A stretch of DNA of 64,000 nucleotides from Fluviicoccus keumensis. GTDB lineage: Bacteria > Pseudomonadota > Gammaproteobacteria > Pseudomonadales > Moraxellaceae. A program made the position numbers and the translations under genes. The notes under the pieces were generated by a model. It ran no database searches, was not told the origin of the DNA, and saw only the letters and a list, made by a program, of their open reading frames with translations. This document shows positions 18,026 through 25,630 of the stretch, piece by piece (the first letter of the stretch is position 1; each line of letters opens with the position of its first letter). The stretch is taken from the NCBI RefSeq assembly GCF_004217445.1, contig NZ_SHKX01000012.1, positions 310,001-374,000 of the forward strand, given 5' to 3'.

Positions 18026-18081
18026 GGGACGGCTGTTTTTCTCTTATTGGTCGGAAAACCCTGAAATTTATAAGCCAATGT

Positions 18082-18137
18082 GACATTGGTCAATGTCGGA
18101 TTTCCGCGATAGTTTTATGGATTCCGGCCACTGTTCA
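18082..18137 (+). promoter_or_regulatory. alkB1 operator, copy of the shared two-part motif
   Basis: The perfect inverted repeat GACATTGGTCAATGTC occupies 18082-18097. A second element, GGATTCCGGCCACTGTTCA, occupies 18119-18137. The same pair, with the same 37-base offset, lies before alkB2 at 22336-22391. It sits 55 bases or more upstream of the alkB1 ATG and between the divergent AraC gene and alkB1. I infer a binding site for that regulator, with the palindrome possibly controlling both directions. Confidence 0.72.
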
Positions 18138-18191
18138 GGGCGGCGGATTGCCTGCAAGATTGTCCTACAAGCTAAATCACAGGTACCCGCC

Positions 18192-19445
18192 ATGAATGCC
18201 AAGACACCGGATGATCTTCTGAATGCTGCCAGCAATGCCACCGCTAAGCAATGGCGTGACGGCAAACGTTATCTCTGGATGCTCAGCCCGGCGGTTCCGG
18301 TCATTGGCACAGCCGCCCTGGCCGCCTACGCCATTGCCCCGAAGAAGCTGCGTGCCCTGGCCTGGACCGGCCCGGCGCTGATTCACGCCATCATTCCCGC
18401 CATTGACCGTCTGGTGGGCGCGGACAAGACCAATCCCCCGGAATCCGCCGTCAAGGATCTGGAAAACGACAAGTATTACCACCGCGTGGTGCTGTCCTTC
18501 CTGCCCACCCAGTATGCCTGCACGCTGCTGGGCACCTGGCTGGCCACCCGCAAGAACGTGCCGCTGGCCGACCGTCTGGGCATCGCCGCCACCGTCGGCG
18601 TCATCAACGGCATCGCCATCAACACCGCCCACGAACTGGGCCACAAGCACGACCGCACCAGCCGCCTGCTGGCGATGGCCGCCCTCGCCCCCACCGGCTA
18701 CACCCACTTTGCCGTGGAGCACAATTTCGGTCACCACAAGCGCGCCGCCACCCCGGAAGATCCGGCGTCCAGCCGTCTGGGCGAAAGCTTCTGGAAGTTC
18801 CTGCCGCGCACGGTGATTGGCGGTTACAAGTCGGCGGTGCAGATCGAGAAGGAGCGTCTGGCGCGCAAGGGCAAGGGTTTCTGGTCGCTGGACAACGAGC
18901 TGCTGCAGGGCTGGGCGATGAGCGCCGGTCTGCTGGGTGCGTCCACCGCGTTGTTCGGGCCGCGCGCCATTCCGTTCCTGGTGGCTCAGGGGGCTTATGG
19001 CGCCAGTCTGCTGGAGGTGATCAATTATGTGGAGCACTATGGCCTGAAGCGCGAGAAGCTGGCGAACGGCAAGTATGTGCGGGTGTCGCCGCAGCATAGC
19101 TGGAACAATAATAATGTGGTGACCAATCTGTTCCTGTATCAGTTGCAGCGTCACAGTGATCACCATGCGCATCCCAGCCGCAGTTTCCAGGCGTTGCGGC
19201 ATTTTGAGGATGCGCCGCAGTTGCCGGCGGGTTATGCCAGCATGTTGTTGCCGGCCTACATTCCGTCGCTGTGGTACAAGATTATGGATAAGCGGGTGTT
19301 GGCGCACTACGATGGGGATATTACGAAGGCGAATATTGATCCGGAGCGTCGGGAGGAGATTCTGGCGAAGTACGGGCGTCCGGCGATTGAGTTGGAGGAA
19401 GTGCCGGAGGTGACGGCGGAGGTTGGGGAGAAGGAGGCGGCGTAA
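18192..19445 (+). CDS. alkB: Alkane 1-monooxygenase AlkB (copy 1)
   Basis: A 417-residue integral-membrane non-heme di-iron enzyme that hydroxylates the terminal carbon of medium-chain alkanes using electrons from rubredoxin. All histidine motifs are present: HELGH at 147-151, EHNFGHH at 176-182, the AlkB signature NYVEHYG at 278-284 and QRHSDHHAHP at 319-328. Hydrophobic helices lie between ~35 and 270. I chose ATG 18192 because it matches the start of alkB2; the frame is open further upstream. No rubredoxin domain is fused. The last third uses many G- and T-ending codons, unlike the first two thirds and unlike alkB2. Confidence 0.96.
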   Translation: MNAKTPDDLLNAASNATAKQWRDGKRYLWMLSPAVPVIGTAALAAYAIAPKKLRALAWTGPALIHAIIPAIDRLVGADKTNPPESAVKDLENDKYYHRVVLSFLPTQYACTLLGTWLATRKNVPLADRLGIAATVGVINGIAINTAHELGHKHDRTSRLLAMAALAPTGYTHFAVEHNFGHHKRAATPEDPASSRLGESFWKFLPRTVIGGYKSAVQIEKERLARKGKGFWSLDNELLQGWAMSAGLLGASTALFGPRAIPFLVAQGAYGASLLEVINYVEHYGLKREKLANGKYVRVSPQHSWNNNNVVTNLFLYQLQRHSDHHAHPSRSFQALRHFEDAPQLPAGYASMLLPAYIPSLWYKIMDKRVLAHYDGDITKANIDPERREEILAKYGRPAIELEEVPEVTAEVGEKEAA

Positions 19446-19478
19446 GCCTTCTTAAGGATAATTGGGTTTTGGTTTGTG

Positions 19479-19511
19479 CCGTCCCGGCGTTCTAGTCGGG
19501 GCGGTTTTTTT
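19479..19511 (+). terminator. Intrinsic terminator after alkB1
   Basis: CCGTCCCG at 19479-19486 pairs with CGGGGCGG at 19497-19504 (one G-U pair) and is followed by a seven-T run. It lies 34 bases after the alkB1 stop and marks the left border of the low-GC island. Confidence 0.88.
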
Positions 19512-19574
19512 ATGGGATCTTTTTAGTTATGGTAAATTGGGGGCTTACCCAATTATGGTCTCGTTAGCATTTTT

Positions 19575-20006
19575 TCAATCAGTTCGTTTACATTCCTGTT
19601 TCCAAGGCGATGAAATGATTTCAGAAAAATCAGCAAGTCCACCGTAGCTTGCATCGCGAAAATCTGGCTTTCCGAAGTCGATATCCAAGATATATATTGG
19701 ACTCCAACGCTCCTTATTGACGCCATAGTCCTGCGCTTTCCATTCAGCCACAACCCTTAGTTCGTCAGGGGATTTCCAAAGTATTTGAAGCAAAGATTCT
19801 GACGGCAGAAACCAATCAGAGCCAGATACTTTCATATAACGCAAAGTTGGCTGCTCTGCTGCAAGATTTAATCTAAATACACGGCCCTCTGTCTTTTTAT
19901 TATTTAATACTTTGTAACGCTCACATTCGATAGTCTTATCTGCAAAAACTATTGTGGTCGAGAACAAGGAAACCATTAGTGCAATGGACTTCAAGCCGAA
20001 ATTCAT
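19575..20006 (-). CDS. Unknown exported protein in a low-GC island
   Basis: A 143-residue protein with a signal peptide (residues 1-22, MNFGLKSIALMVSLFSTTIVFA then D) and a mature part of about 120 residues with two cysteines (C28 and one near the C-terminus), so it is probably periplasmic. An excellent AAGGAG site lies 7 bases before the ATG. I do not recognise the family. The region is clearly richer in A+T than its flanks, which suggests transfer from elsewhere. It is followed upstream by a possible microprotein gene and a PIN-domain gene on the same strand. Confidence 0.75.
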   Translation of the reverse strand: MNFGLKSIALMVSLFSTTIVFADKTIECERYKVLNNKKTEGRVFRLNLAAEQPTLRYMKVSGSDWFLPSESLLQILWKSPDELRVVAEWKAQDYGVNKERWSPIYILDIDFGKPDFRDASYGGLADFSEIISSPWKQECKRTD

Positions 20007-20039
20007 GTTTAATCTCCTTATCGCCCAGATTCGAGTCGT

Positions 20040-20147
20040 TTAGCACTTTTCATGTTCGGCTAGTGCTCTATAATCAGAATTAGTAAAAATTGCGTAAAGC
20101 ACTAACACCCAACAAAAAAATACACCTGAAATTGCCCCCAGGTCCAT
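20040..20147 (-). CDS. Possible 35-residue single-helix membrane microprotein
   Basis: The frame gives a 35-residue peptide with one hydrophobic helix (AISGVFFCWVLVLYAIF) and a charged tail ending in EHEKC. GGAG lies 9 bases before the ATG at 20147. The open frame extends upstream to 20267, overlapping the PIN gene, so a longer form is possible. Resemblance to small membrane toxins is only general. It sits between two same-strand genes of the low-GC island. Confidence 0.45.
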   Translation of the reverse strand: MDLGAISGVFFCWVLVLYAIFTNSDYRALAEHEKC

Positions 20148-20196
20148 CAATAAATGCTCCATAAGTGGCTGTTGTGTTATCCCACTGGAGCGAAAA

Positions 20197-20688
20197 TTAG
20201 ACACTTGCATTATCGTGAAATAGCTTGAGCCACTCGCTTGGTCGCAAAATGTTTGCATTTGTGGCAATTTTCAACTCAACCCTTTTATTTAGAATACGTT
20301 CGTCGGTTGTTATGAAGTACCCACCGTATTTTCCTGCTTCAAAAACATGAGCAGCATCAGCAGCATATTTTTGAGCGTGACCATTGCCTGTTAGAATGGC
20401 TTGAGCTAGTTCTTTGCGTGTTTGTTCTGCTTGAGTAAGACCTGTCGGGTTTGTGAAGATCATATTTTTGGCAGCAGTTTTAACATCAACAGGAGTATTC
20501 GGATGATCAATTTCACGTTGATTAGAATGCGCAAGTGCCAGAACCACTTCTCTTGTATTGCCGAGTATTCGTATTTTCTGGGCCGCCTCATGCTCCGGCG
20601 AATATTTTGGATCAAATGCACATGTATCTAGAAAGTTATTTGCAAGCCGAGGATTGAGGCAGCTTCGACCCATAGGTACCCGTTGCAT
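20197..20688 (-). CDS. PIN-domain-like protein
   Basis: A 163-residue soluble protein that fits a PIN-domain ribonuclease: an N-terminal NNFLDTCAFD with D21, a central conserved acidic region, ADAAHVFEAGKYGGYFITTDERI with the second and third acidic positions, then LRPSEWLKLF at the end. PIN proteins are often VapC-type toxins that cleave RNA, but no VapB-like antitoxin gene lies beside it. GGAG is 7 bases before the ATG at 20688. The gene belongs to the A+T-rich island. The PIN assignment is from motif reading, not a full-length match. Confidence 0.62.
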   Translation of the reverse strand: MQRVPMGRSCLNPRLANNFLDTCAFDPKYSPEHEAAQKIRILGNTREVVLALAHSNQREIDHPNTPVDVKTAAKNMIFTNPTGLTQAEQTRKELAQAILTGNGHAQKYAADAAHVFEAGKYGGYFITTDERILNKRVELKIATNANILRPSEWLKLFHDNASV

Positions 20689-20940
20689 TATTGATCTCCA
20701 TGTGAAATTTGATATCTAAACCAAATCCGGTCCTTGATTTTTCCATAAACGGCGTCTAATTTTGGCCGTACTGTGGCAAGCCACTGATTTAAATTGACTT
20801 TAAGCTATCAGTAAACGGAAGTTCCGACAATCGGTTCCTCGATTCCGCCCCGGCCCAGGTTGTTACAAGCCATTGCACCATTCGCAGCTACCAAGCGACC
20901 AATTCCCCTTCCCCCACCCCCAATGCTACCATCCGCCCCC

Positions 20941-21984
20941 ATGCAACTAACCCACCTCCATCAGCGCCTCGCCGACCTCGGCGCCCTGCCCGTCCACCGC
21001 GAACGGATCATCCGCTCATGGATACAGGGCAAACCGCTCAGCACCGGCACCAGCCGCCGCGAGGCCCAGCATTTCCTGCCGCTCAGCGTCCGCAACGCCC
21101 TGCCGCAACTCACCGCCGACCTCGACAACCTTGCCCGCATCCGCTCGCAACACCCCGGCGCCGACGGCTCCGCCCGGCTGTTGGTCGACCTGCCCGACGG
21201 CCAGATGATTGAAAGCGTACTGCTGCCGCGAGACGGCGTCTGCGTTTCCAGCCAGGTGGGATGCGCCGTCGCCTGCCGCTTCTGCATGACCGGCAAAAGC
21301 GGACTGTTGCGCCAGGTCAGCAGCCTCGAAATCGTCGCCCAGGTCGTACAGGCCCGCCGCCTGCGCCCGGTCAAAAAAGTGGTGTTCATGGGCATGGGCG
21401 AACCCGCGCACAACCTCGACAACGTCCTCGAAGCCATCGACTTGCTGGGCACCTACGGCGGCATCGGCCACAAGAACCTGGTCTTCTCCACCGTCGGCGA
21501 CCTGCGCGTCTTCGAACGCCTGCCCACCCTGCGCGTCAAACCCGCCCTCGCCCTGTCGCTGCACACCACCAAAGCCGACCTGCGCGAACACCTGCTGCCC
21601 AAGGCCCCGAAAATCAGCCCCCGCGACCTCGCCGAACTCAGCGAAGACTACGCCCGCCGCGTCGGCTACCCCATCCAGGTGCAATGGACCCTGCTCAAGG
21701 ACATCAACGACGGCCAGGAAGAACTTGAAGCCCTCGCCGACCTTTACCGGGGCAAATACGCCGTCATCAACCTCATCCCCTTCAACAGCCTCGAAGGCGA
21801 CCACTACCAACGCCCCAGCGGCGAACGCATCGTCGAAATCGTCCGCCACCTCAACAGCCGCGGCATCCTCACCAAAGTCCGCAACAGCGCCGGACAGGAT
21901 GTAGACGGCGGCTGCGGCCAACTCCGCGCCCGCGCCATCGACACCCCCCGCAAACCCCGCATCCCCCTCACCCAAAGCGAATAG
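20941..21984 (+). CDS. RlmN-like radical SAM RNA methyltransferase
   Basis: About 347 residues of the RlmN/Cfr family, which methylates C2 of an adenine in rRNA or tRNA. The radical SAM cluster is C108-x3-C112-x2-C115, and both cysteines used for methyl transfer are present: C101 (GVCVSSQVGC) and one in the C-terminal GGCGQLR. VVFMGMGEPAHN and NLIPFNSLEG are further family motifs. The protein is shorter than E. coli RlmN at the N-terminus. I chose ATG 20941; TTG 20860 and ATG 20923 are alternatives and none has a good ribosome site. It could be the main RlmN or a paralog; codons are strongly C-ending. Confidence 0.82.
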   Translation: MQLTHLHQRLADLGALPVHRERIIRSWIQGKPLSTGTSRREAQHFLPLSVRNALPQLTADLDNLARIRSQHPGADGSARLLVDLPDGQMIESVLLPRDGVCVSSQVGCAVACRFCMTGKSGLLRQVSSLEIVAQVVQARRLRPVKKVVFMGMGEPAHNLDNVLEAIDLLGTYGGIGHKNLVFSTVGDLRVFERLPTLRVKPALALSLHTTKADLREHLLPKAPKISPRDLAELSEDYARRVGYPIQVQWTLLKDINDGQEELEALADLYRGKYAVINLIPFNSLEGDHYQRPSGERIVEIVRHLNSRGILTKVRNSAGQDVDGGCGQLRARAIDTPRKPRIPLTQSE

Positions 21985-22335
21985 CCGCAGTGGCCTCGCC
22001 ACAAGCCCAACGACCACCCCCACCTAGCCCAACCAAATCAAACCAAACCCAACTTTCCCTATCACCCCCAACCCTTATTCACGACCACCCTCGCCGTCCG
22101 CAGCCAATTGTCCGAGCCACATGCAAGGAAACGAAGTGAAGGAGTGGAGGCGGATCAACAGCGAACGGAAGGAATGCGAGTTATTGGCGAAGGACACGGT
22201 TTTGCCTACTTTTTCCAAGAAAAAAGTAGGGCCCGCCGCAGGCGACCCCCTCAAACCAAACACCCCTCACCCCCAAAACGCTCAATTCCCACCCAAAAAA
22301 ACCACATTGATCGAAAGTGATTCACCTTAAACCGT
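21985..22335. other. Gene-free stretch with an intergenic hairpin repeat
   Basis: Between the radical SAM gene and the alkB2 promoter lies a 467-base gap. Frames of 60-70 codons occur but have no ribosome sites. The stretch at 22118-22250 has purine-rich sequence followed by a perfect 10-base inverted repeat, CCTACTTTTT at 22205-22214 and AAAAAGTAGG at 22221-22230, then a GC-rich GGGCCCGCCGCAGG. This layout resembles interspersed intergenic repeats found in many proteobacteria. The A/C-rich ends (21985-22080, 22240-22310) hold nothing else that I can identify. Confidence 0.45.
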
Positions 22336-22391
22336 GACATTGCCCAATGTCGGATTCCTGACACATTTTCCCGGATTCCTGCAACTGTTCA
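22336..22391 (+). promoter_or_regulatory. alkB2 operator, copy of the shared two-part motif
   Basis: GACATTGCCCAATGTC, a perfect 7-base inverted repeat, lies at 22336-22351 and GGATTCCTGCAACTGTTCA at 22373-22391. Both elements and their 37-base offset match the alkB1 promoter, while the sequence between and around them has diverged. That pattern suggests selection for binding by one regulator, most simply the AraC-family protein encoded beside alkB1. Confidence 0.72.
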
Positions 22392-22451
22392 CCCGCCCAC
22401 CCCAGTAGCAATATGGCCATACGGTAAATACAAATGAACAGGTGCCAGACA

Positions 22452-23705
22452 ATGAACGCCAAAACCCCTGACGACCTCCTGCAACAGGCCAGCCAGAAAG
22501 GCACATCCAAGTGGAAAGACCCCAAGCGCTACAAATGGCTGCTCAGTCCCGCCCTGCCCGTGGTCGGCATCGCCGCCCTGGCCGCCTATGCCGTCGCCCC
22601 CAAGAAACTGCGCGCCCTTGCCTGGACCGGCCCGGCGCTGGTGCACGGCGTCATTCCCGCCCTGGACCGCTGGATCGGTGAAGACGCCAGCAACCCGCCC
22701 GATGAAGCCATCCGGGAAATGGAAAAAGACAAGTATTACAACCTGATCACCAAGGCCTTCATTCCGTCGCAGTACATCATGACCGCGCTGGGCTGCTACC
22801 TCGCCACCCGCAAGAACGTCCCGATGATGGATCGCATCGGCCTCACCATGTCGGTGGGCGCGCTGAACGGCATCGCCATCGTCACCGGCCACGAACTCGG
22901 CCACAAGCACGAGCGCCACAACCGCATCGGCGCCATGCTCGCCCTGGCCCCGACCTTCTATACCCACTTCGCCGTGGAACATAACTTCGGTCACCACAAG
23001 CGCGTCTCCACCCCGGAAGATCCGGCGTCCAGCCGCATGGGCGAAAGCTTCTGGAAGTTCCTGCCGCGCACCGTCATCGGCGGCTTCAAGTCGGCCGTGG
23101 AAATCGAGAAGGCGCGTCTGGAACGCAAGGGCAAGAGCTTCTGGAGCCTGGAGAACGAACTGCTGCAAGGCTGGGCGATCACCGCCGGTTTCGTGGCCGC
23201 CAACGTGGTCATCAGCGGTCCGCGCGCGGTTCCCTTCCTGGTCGCCCAGGGCGCTTACGGCGCCAGCCTGCTGGAAGTGGTGAACTACATCGAGCACTAC
23301 GGCCTGCTGCGCCAGAAGGACGCCAACGGCAAGTACGAGCGCACCCAGCCGGAACACAGCTGGAACAGCAACTACGTCATCACCAACCTGGTGCTGTACC
23401 AACTGCAGCGTCACAGCGACCACCACGCCTACCCGACCCGCAGCTTCCAGTCGCTGCGCCACTTTGAAGGCACACCGCAATTGCCGGGTGGTTATGCGTC
23501 CATGCTGCTGCCCGCCTACTTCCCGTCCTGGTGGTTCGCACTGATGGACCCGAAGGTGGTGGAACACTACAAGGGTGACATGAGCCGCATCAACTTCGAC
23601 CCGGAGCGTCGTGAAGAATTGATTGCGAAGTATGGCCCCAAGGCTGTGGAGGCCGAAACGGCGGAAACGCTGGCCATCACCCAGGGTGAAAAGGCCGCCG
23701 CCTGA
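22452..23705 (+). CDS. alkB: Alkane 1-monooxygenase AlkB (copy 2)
   Basis: A second 417-residue AlkB, the same length as copy 1 and aligning without gaps in the regions read. The di-iron histidine motifs are all present: HELGHKH, EHNFGHHKR, NYIEHYG and QRHSDHHAYP. It would oxidise alkanes to 1-alkanols in the inner membrane with rubredoxin as electron donor. ATG 22452 was chosen since the ACAGGT ribosome-site region and MNAKTPDDLL start match copy 1. Differences cluster in the N-terminal 120 residues, which may alter chain-length range. Unlike copy 1, codon use is uniform along the gene. A strong terminator follows. Confidence 0.96.
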   Translation: MNAKTPDDLLQQASQKGTSKWKDPKRYKWLLSPALPVVGIAALAAYAVAPKKLRALAWTGPALVHGVIPALDRWIGEDASNPPDEAIREMEKDKYYNLITKAFIPSQYIMTALGCYLATRKNVPMMDRIGLTMSVGALNGIAIVTGHELGHKHERHNRIGAMLALAPTFYTHFAVEHNFGHHKRVSTPEDPASSRMGESFWKFLPRTVIGGFKSAVEIEKARLERKGKSFWSLENELLQGWAITAGFVAANVVISGPRAVPFLVAQGAYGASLLEVVNYIEHYGLLRQKDANGKYERTQPEHSWNSNYVITNLVLYQLQRHSDHHAYPTRSFQSLRHFEGTPQLPGGYASMLLPAYFPSWWFALMDPKVVEHYKGDMSRINFDPERREELIAKYGPKAVEAETAETLAITQGEKAAA

Positions 23706-23724
23706 TCCGCCCTGCATTGCACGG

Positions 23725-23752
23725 AAACCCCGCCCTTCCCGGCGGGGTTTTT
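23725..23752 (+). terminator. Intrinsic terminator after alkB2
   Basis: AAACCCCGCC at 23725-23734 pairs with GGCGGGGTTT at 23741-23750, followed by more T. It lies 20 bases after the alkB2 stop, so alkB2 is probably transcribed alone. Confidence 0.88.
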
Positions 23753-23809
23753 GCTTTCCGGGGGCCGGTATGGTATTGAGGATGATTATCGGTTTTGACA
23801 GGCAACATC

Positions 23810-24301
23810 ATGGCTGTGGTGGAAAGCAAACAGTTCATTCATGCCCCGCGCGACGAGGTTTATCAGGTGGCCCAGGCGCTGGACGAGTATGCCCGCTGGG
23901 ACGCCGCCGCGCCGTCCATGAGTCTGGCGGTTCCGCAGGACGGTATCCGCGTTGGCCAGCAACTGCGGGTGCGCGATCGTTCCGGTTTCAATCTGGTGCT
24001 CGAATACATTCAGGTTTCCACCCAGTCCACGTCGGTGAAGATGGTCAGCGGCCCTTTCTTCATCGACCGCTTTGCCGGCAGCTGGCTGTTCGAGGACCGC
24101 AACGGCATCACTTTCGCCCGCTTCAAGTATGTGCTCACCCTTAAGAAGTGGATGCTTCCTTGGCTGACCGAATATCTGGCGGGCTGGTGGTTGCAGAAAC
24201 AGACCGACAAGCGGCTGCTGGCCCTGAAAACCTGGTGTGAATCCCGTCGTTCCGGGCAGCCGGTCCTCTTCCACCCCGCCTCGCCGTGTTCCAAAGCTTA
24301 A
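23810..24301 (+). CDS. SRPBCC (START-like) family protein
   Basis: A 163-residue protein with the SRPBCC ligand-binding fold: VESKQFIHAPRDEVYQVAQALDEYARWD is the usual N-terminal strand and helix, and the long C-terminal helix covers ~residues 115-150. Such proteins bind hydrophobic ligands in a cavity. CAGG lies 7 bases before ATG 23810; a TTG at 23795 is possible. It is followed 12 bases later by the DUF924 gene, likely on one transcript. The ligand is unknown. Confidence 0.82.
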   Translation: MAVVESKQFIHAPRDEVYQVAQALDEYARWDAAAPSMSLAVPQDGIRVGQQLRVRDRSGFNLVLEYIQVSTQSTSVKMVSGPFFIDRFAGSWLFEDRNGITFARFKYVLTLKKWMLPWLTEYLAGWWLQKQTDKRLLALKTWCESRRSGQPVLFHPASPCSKA

Positions 24302-24313
24302 AGGATTGCCGTC

Positions 24314-24916
24314 ATGACCGCTTCATACGAAGGAATACTCGATTTCTGGTTTGGCCCGCAGGGCGACGATACCGTGGTTGCCAACCGTCAGGCCGGGTTG
24401 TGGTGGTCGAAGGACCCGGCGCTGGATGCGGAAATCCGCGATCGTTTCGAGTCGCTGGTCTATGCCGCCGCCGATGGTGACCTGACCGACTGGCATCAGG
24501 ATGCGCGCGGCCGCCTGGCGCTGATCATCCTGGTCGACCAGTTCAGCCGTAATATCTGGCGCGACACGCCGCAGTCCTTCGTATTCGACACGCTGGCCCG
24601 CCAGTGGTGCAAGGACGGCCTGGCGTCCCGGCAGGACCGCCTGCTGAAACCGATCGAGCGGGTGTTCTTCTACCTGCCGCTGGAGCATTCCGAGGATCGC
24701 GACGACCAGACGCGCAGTGTGGCGCTGTTCCGCGAGCTGGCTTCCTCCGTTCCCGCCGAGGCCATGAAAACCTTTGCCTTCTTCCTGACCTACGCCACCC
24801 GGCATCAGGACATCATCGAGCGATTCGGGCGTTTCCCGCACCGCAACCGCATTCTCGGCCGCGAATCCACGCCCGAGGAAACCGCTTTCCTGCAAGAGCC
24901 CGGCTCGTCGTTCTAG
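24314..24916 (+). CDS. DUF924 family protein
   Basis: A 200-residue cytoplasmic helical protein of the DUF924 family. The conserved opening ILDFWFGP, then WWSKDPALDAEIRDRF and LIILVDQFSRNIWRDT, and the later YLPLEHSEDRDDQ are all typical. The fold is a TPR-like all-helical array; no activity is established. AGGA lies 8 bases before the ATG. It sits between the SRPBCC gene and a glutathione transferase gene on the same strand. Confidence 0.92.
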   Translation: MTASYEGILDFWFGPQGDDTVVANRQAGLWWSKDPALDAEIRDRFESLVYAAADGDLTDWHQDARGRLALIILVDQFSRNIWRDTPQSFVFDTLARQWCKDGLASRQDRLLKPIERVFFYLPLEHSEDRDDQTRSVALFRELASSVPAEAMKTFAFFLTYATRHQDIIERFGRFPHRNRILGRESTPEETAFLQEPGSSF

Positions 24917-24964
24917 GCCGGGCCGGCTTCATCCTTTTACCGTCAATCCCTTGGCAGCTTCCTC

Positions 24965-25630
24965 ATGATTATCGTCCATCACCTGAACAACTCCCGTTCG
25001 CAACGCATTCTCTGGATGCTGGAAGAACTGGGCATCCCCTACGAAATCAAGCACTACCAACGCGACAAAAAAACCATGCTGGCGCCGCCGGAGCTGAAGA
25101 AGGTGCATCCGCTGGGCAAGTCGCCGGTCATCACCGATGGCGATATCACCGTCGCCGAGTCCGGGGCCATCATCGAATATCTGGCCTACACCTATGCCAG
25201 GGACACAATGCTGCCCGCGCCCGGTACGCCGGAGCACCGCGATTACACCTACTGGATGCATTTCGCCGAAGGGTCGCTGATGCCGCCGTTCGTGATGAAG
25301 CTGGTCTTCGACAAGGTGCGCAGCGCGCCGGTGCCGTTCTTCCTGAAGCCGGTGACCAAGGGCATTGCCGACAAGGTGATGACGTCCTTTGTCGGGCCGA
25401 ACATCAGCAACAACATGAGCTTTATTGAGGGGTATCTGCGCGGGCGGGAGTGGTTTGCCGGGTCGCAGCTGACCGGCGCGGATTTCCAGATGAGCTTTCC
25501 GCTGGAGGCGGCGGTGGCGGGTCGCGCTACGGGAAATTACCCGGCCATTACGGCTTGGGTAAAGAAGGTGCAGGCGCGTCCGGCCTATCAGCGGGCGCTG
25601 AAGGCTGGCGGTCCTTACGATTACGCCTGA
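24965..25630 (+). CDS. Glutathione S-transferase
   Basis: A 221-residue cytoplasmic glutathione transferase. The thioredoxin-like N-terminal domain has HHLNNSRSQRILWMLEELGIPYE with the serine of NNSRS as probable catalytic residue, and VAESGAIIEYL binds the glutathione gamma-glutamyl part. The all-helical C-terminal domain contains GADFQMSFPLE, the usual N-capping region. The class resembles bacterial GSTs related to yeast Gtt1. It overlaps the end of trhO on the opposite strand by 10 bases. The substrate is unknown. Confidence 0.92.
   Translation: MIIVHHLNNSRSQRILWMLEELGIPYEIKHYQRDKKTMLAPPELKKVHPLGKSPVITDGDITVAESGAIIEYLAYTYARDTMLPAPGTPEHRDYTYWMHFAEGSLMPPFVMKLVFDKVRSAPVPFFLKPVTKGIADKVMTSFVGPNISNNMSFIEGYLRGREWFAGSQLTGADFQMSFPLEAAVAGRATGNYPAITAWVKKVQARPAYQRALKAGGPYDYA

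Noticed and set aside
19535..19554. Inverted repeat AATTGGG/CCCAATT as a terminator of the 143-residue gene
   Set aside because: The stem is short and AT-rich with no T-run on the minus strand, so it was not listed as a feature.
20197..20688. Complete VapBC toxin-antitoxin pair
   Set aside because: Only the PIN-like protein is visible; the neighbouring frames look like an exported protein and a membrane peptide, not an antitoxin.
22121..22330. Small protein of about 70 residues before alkB2
   Set aside because: No ribosome site, a frame that runs over a perfect hairpin repeat and unlikely composition; better explained as non-coding repeat.
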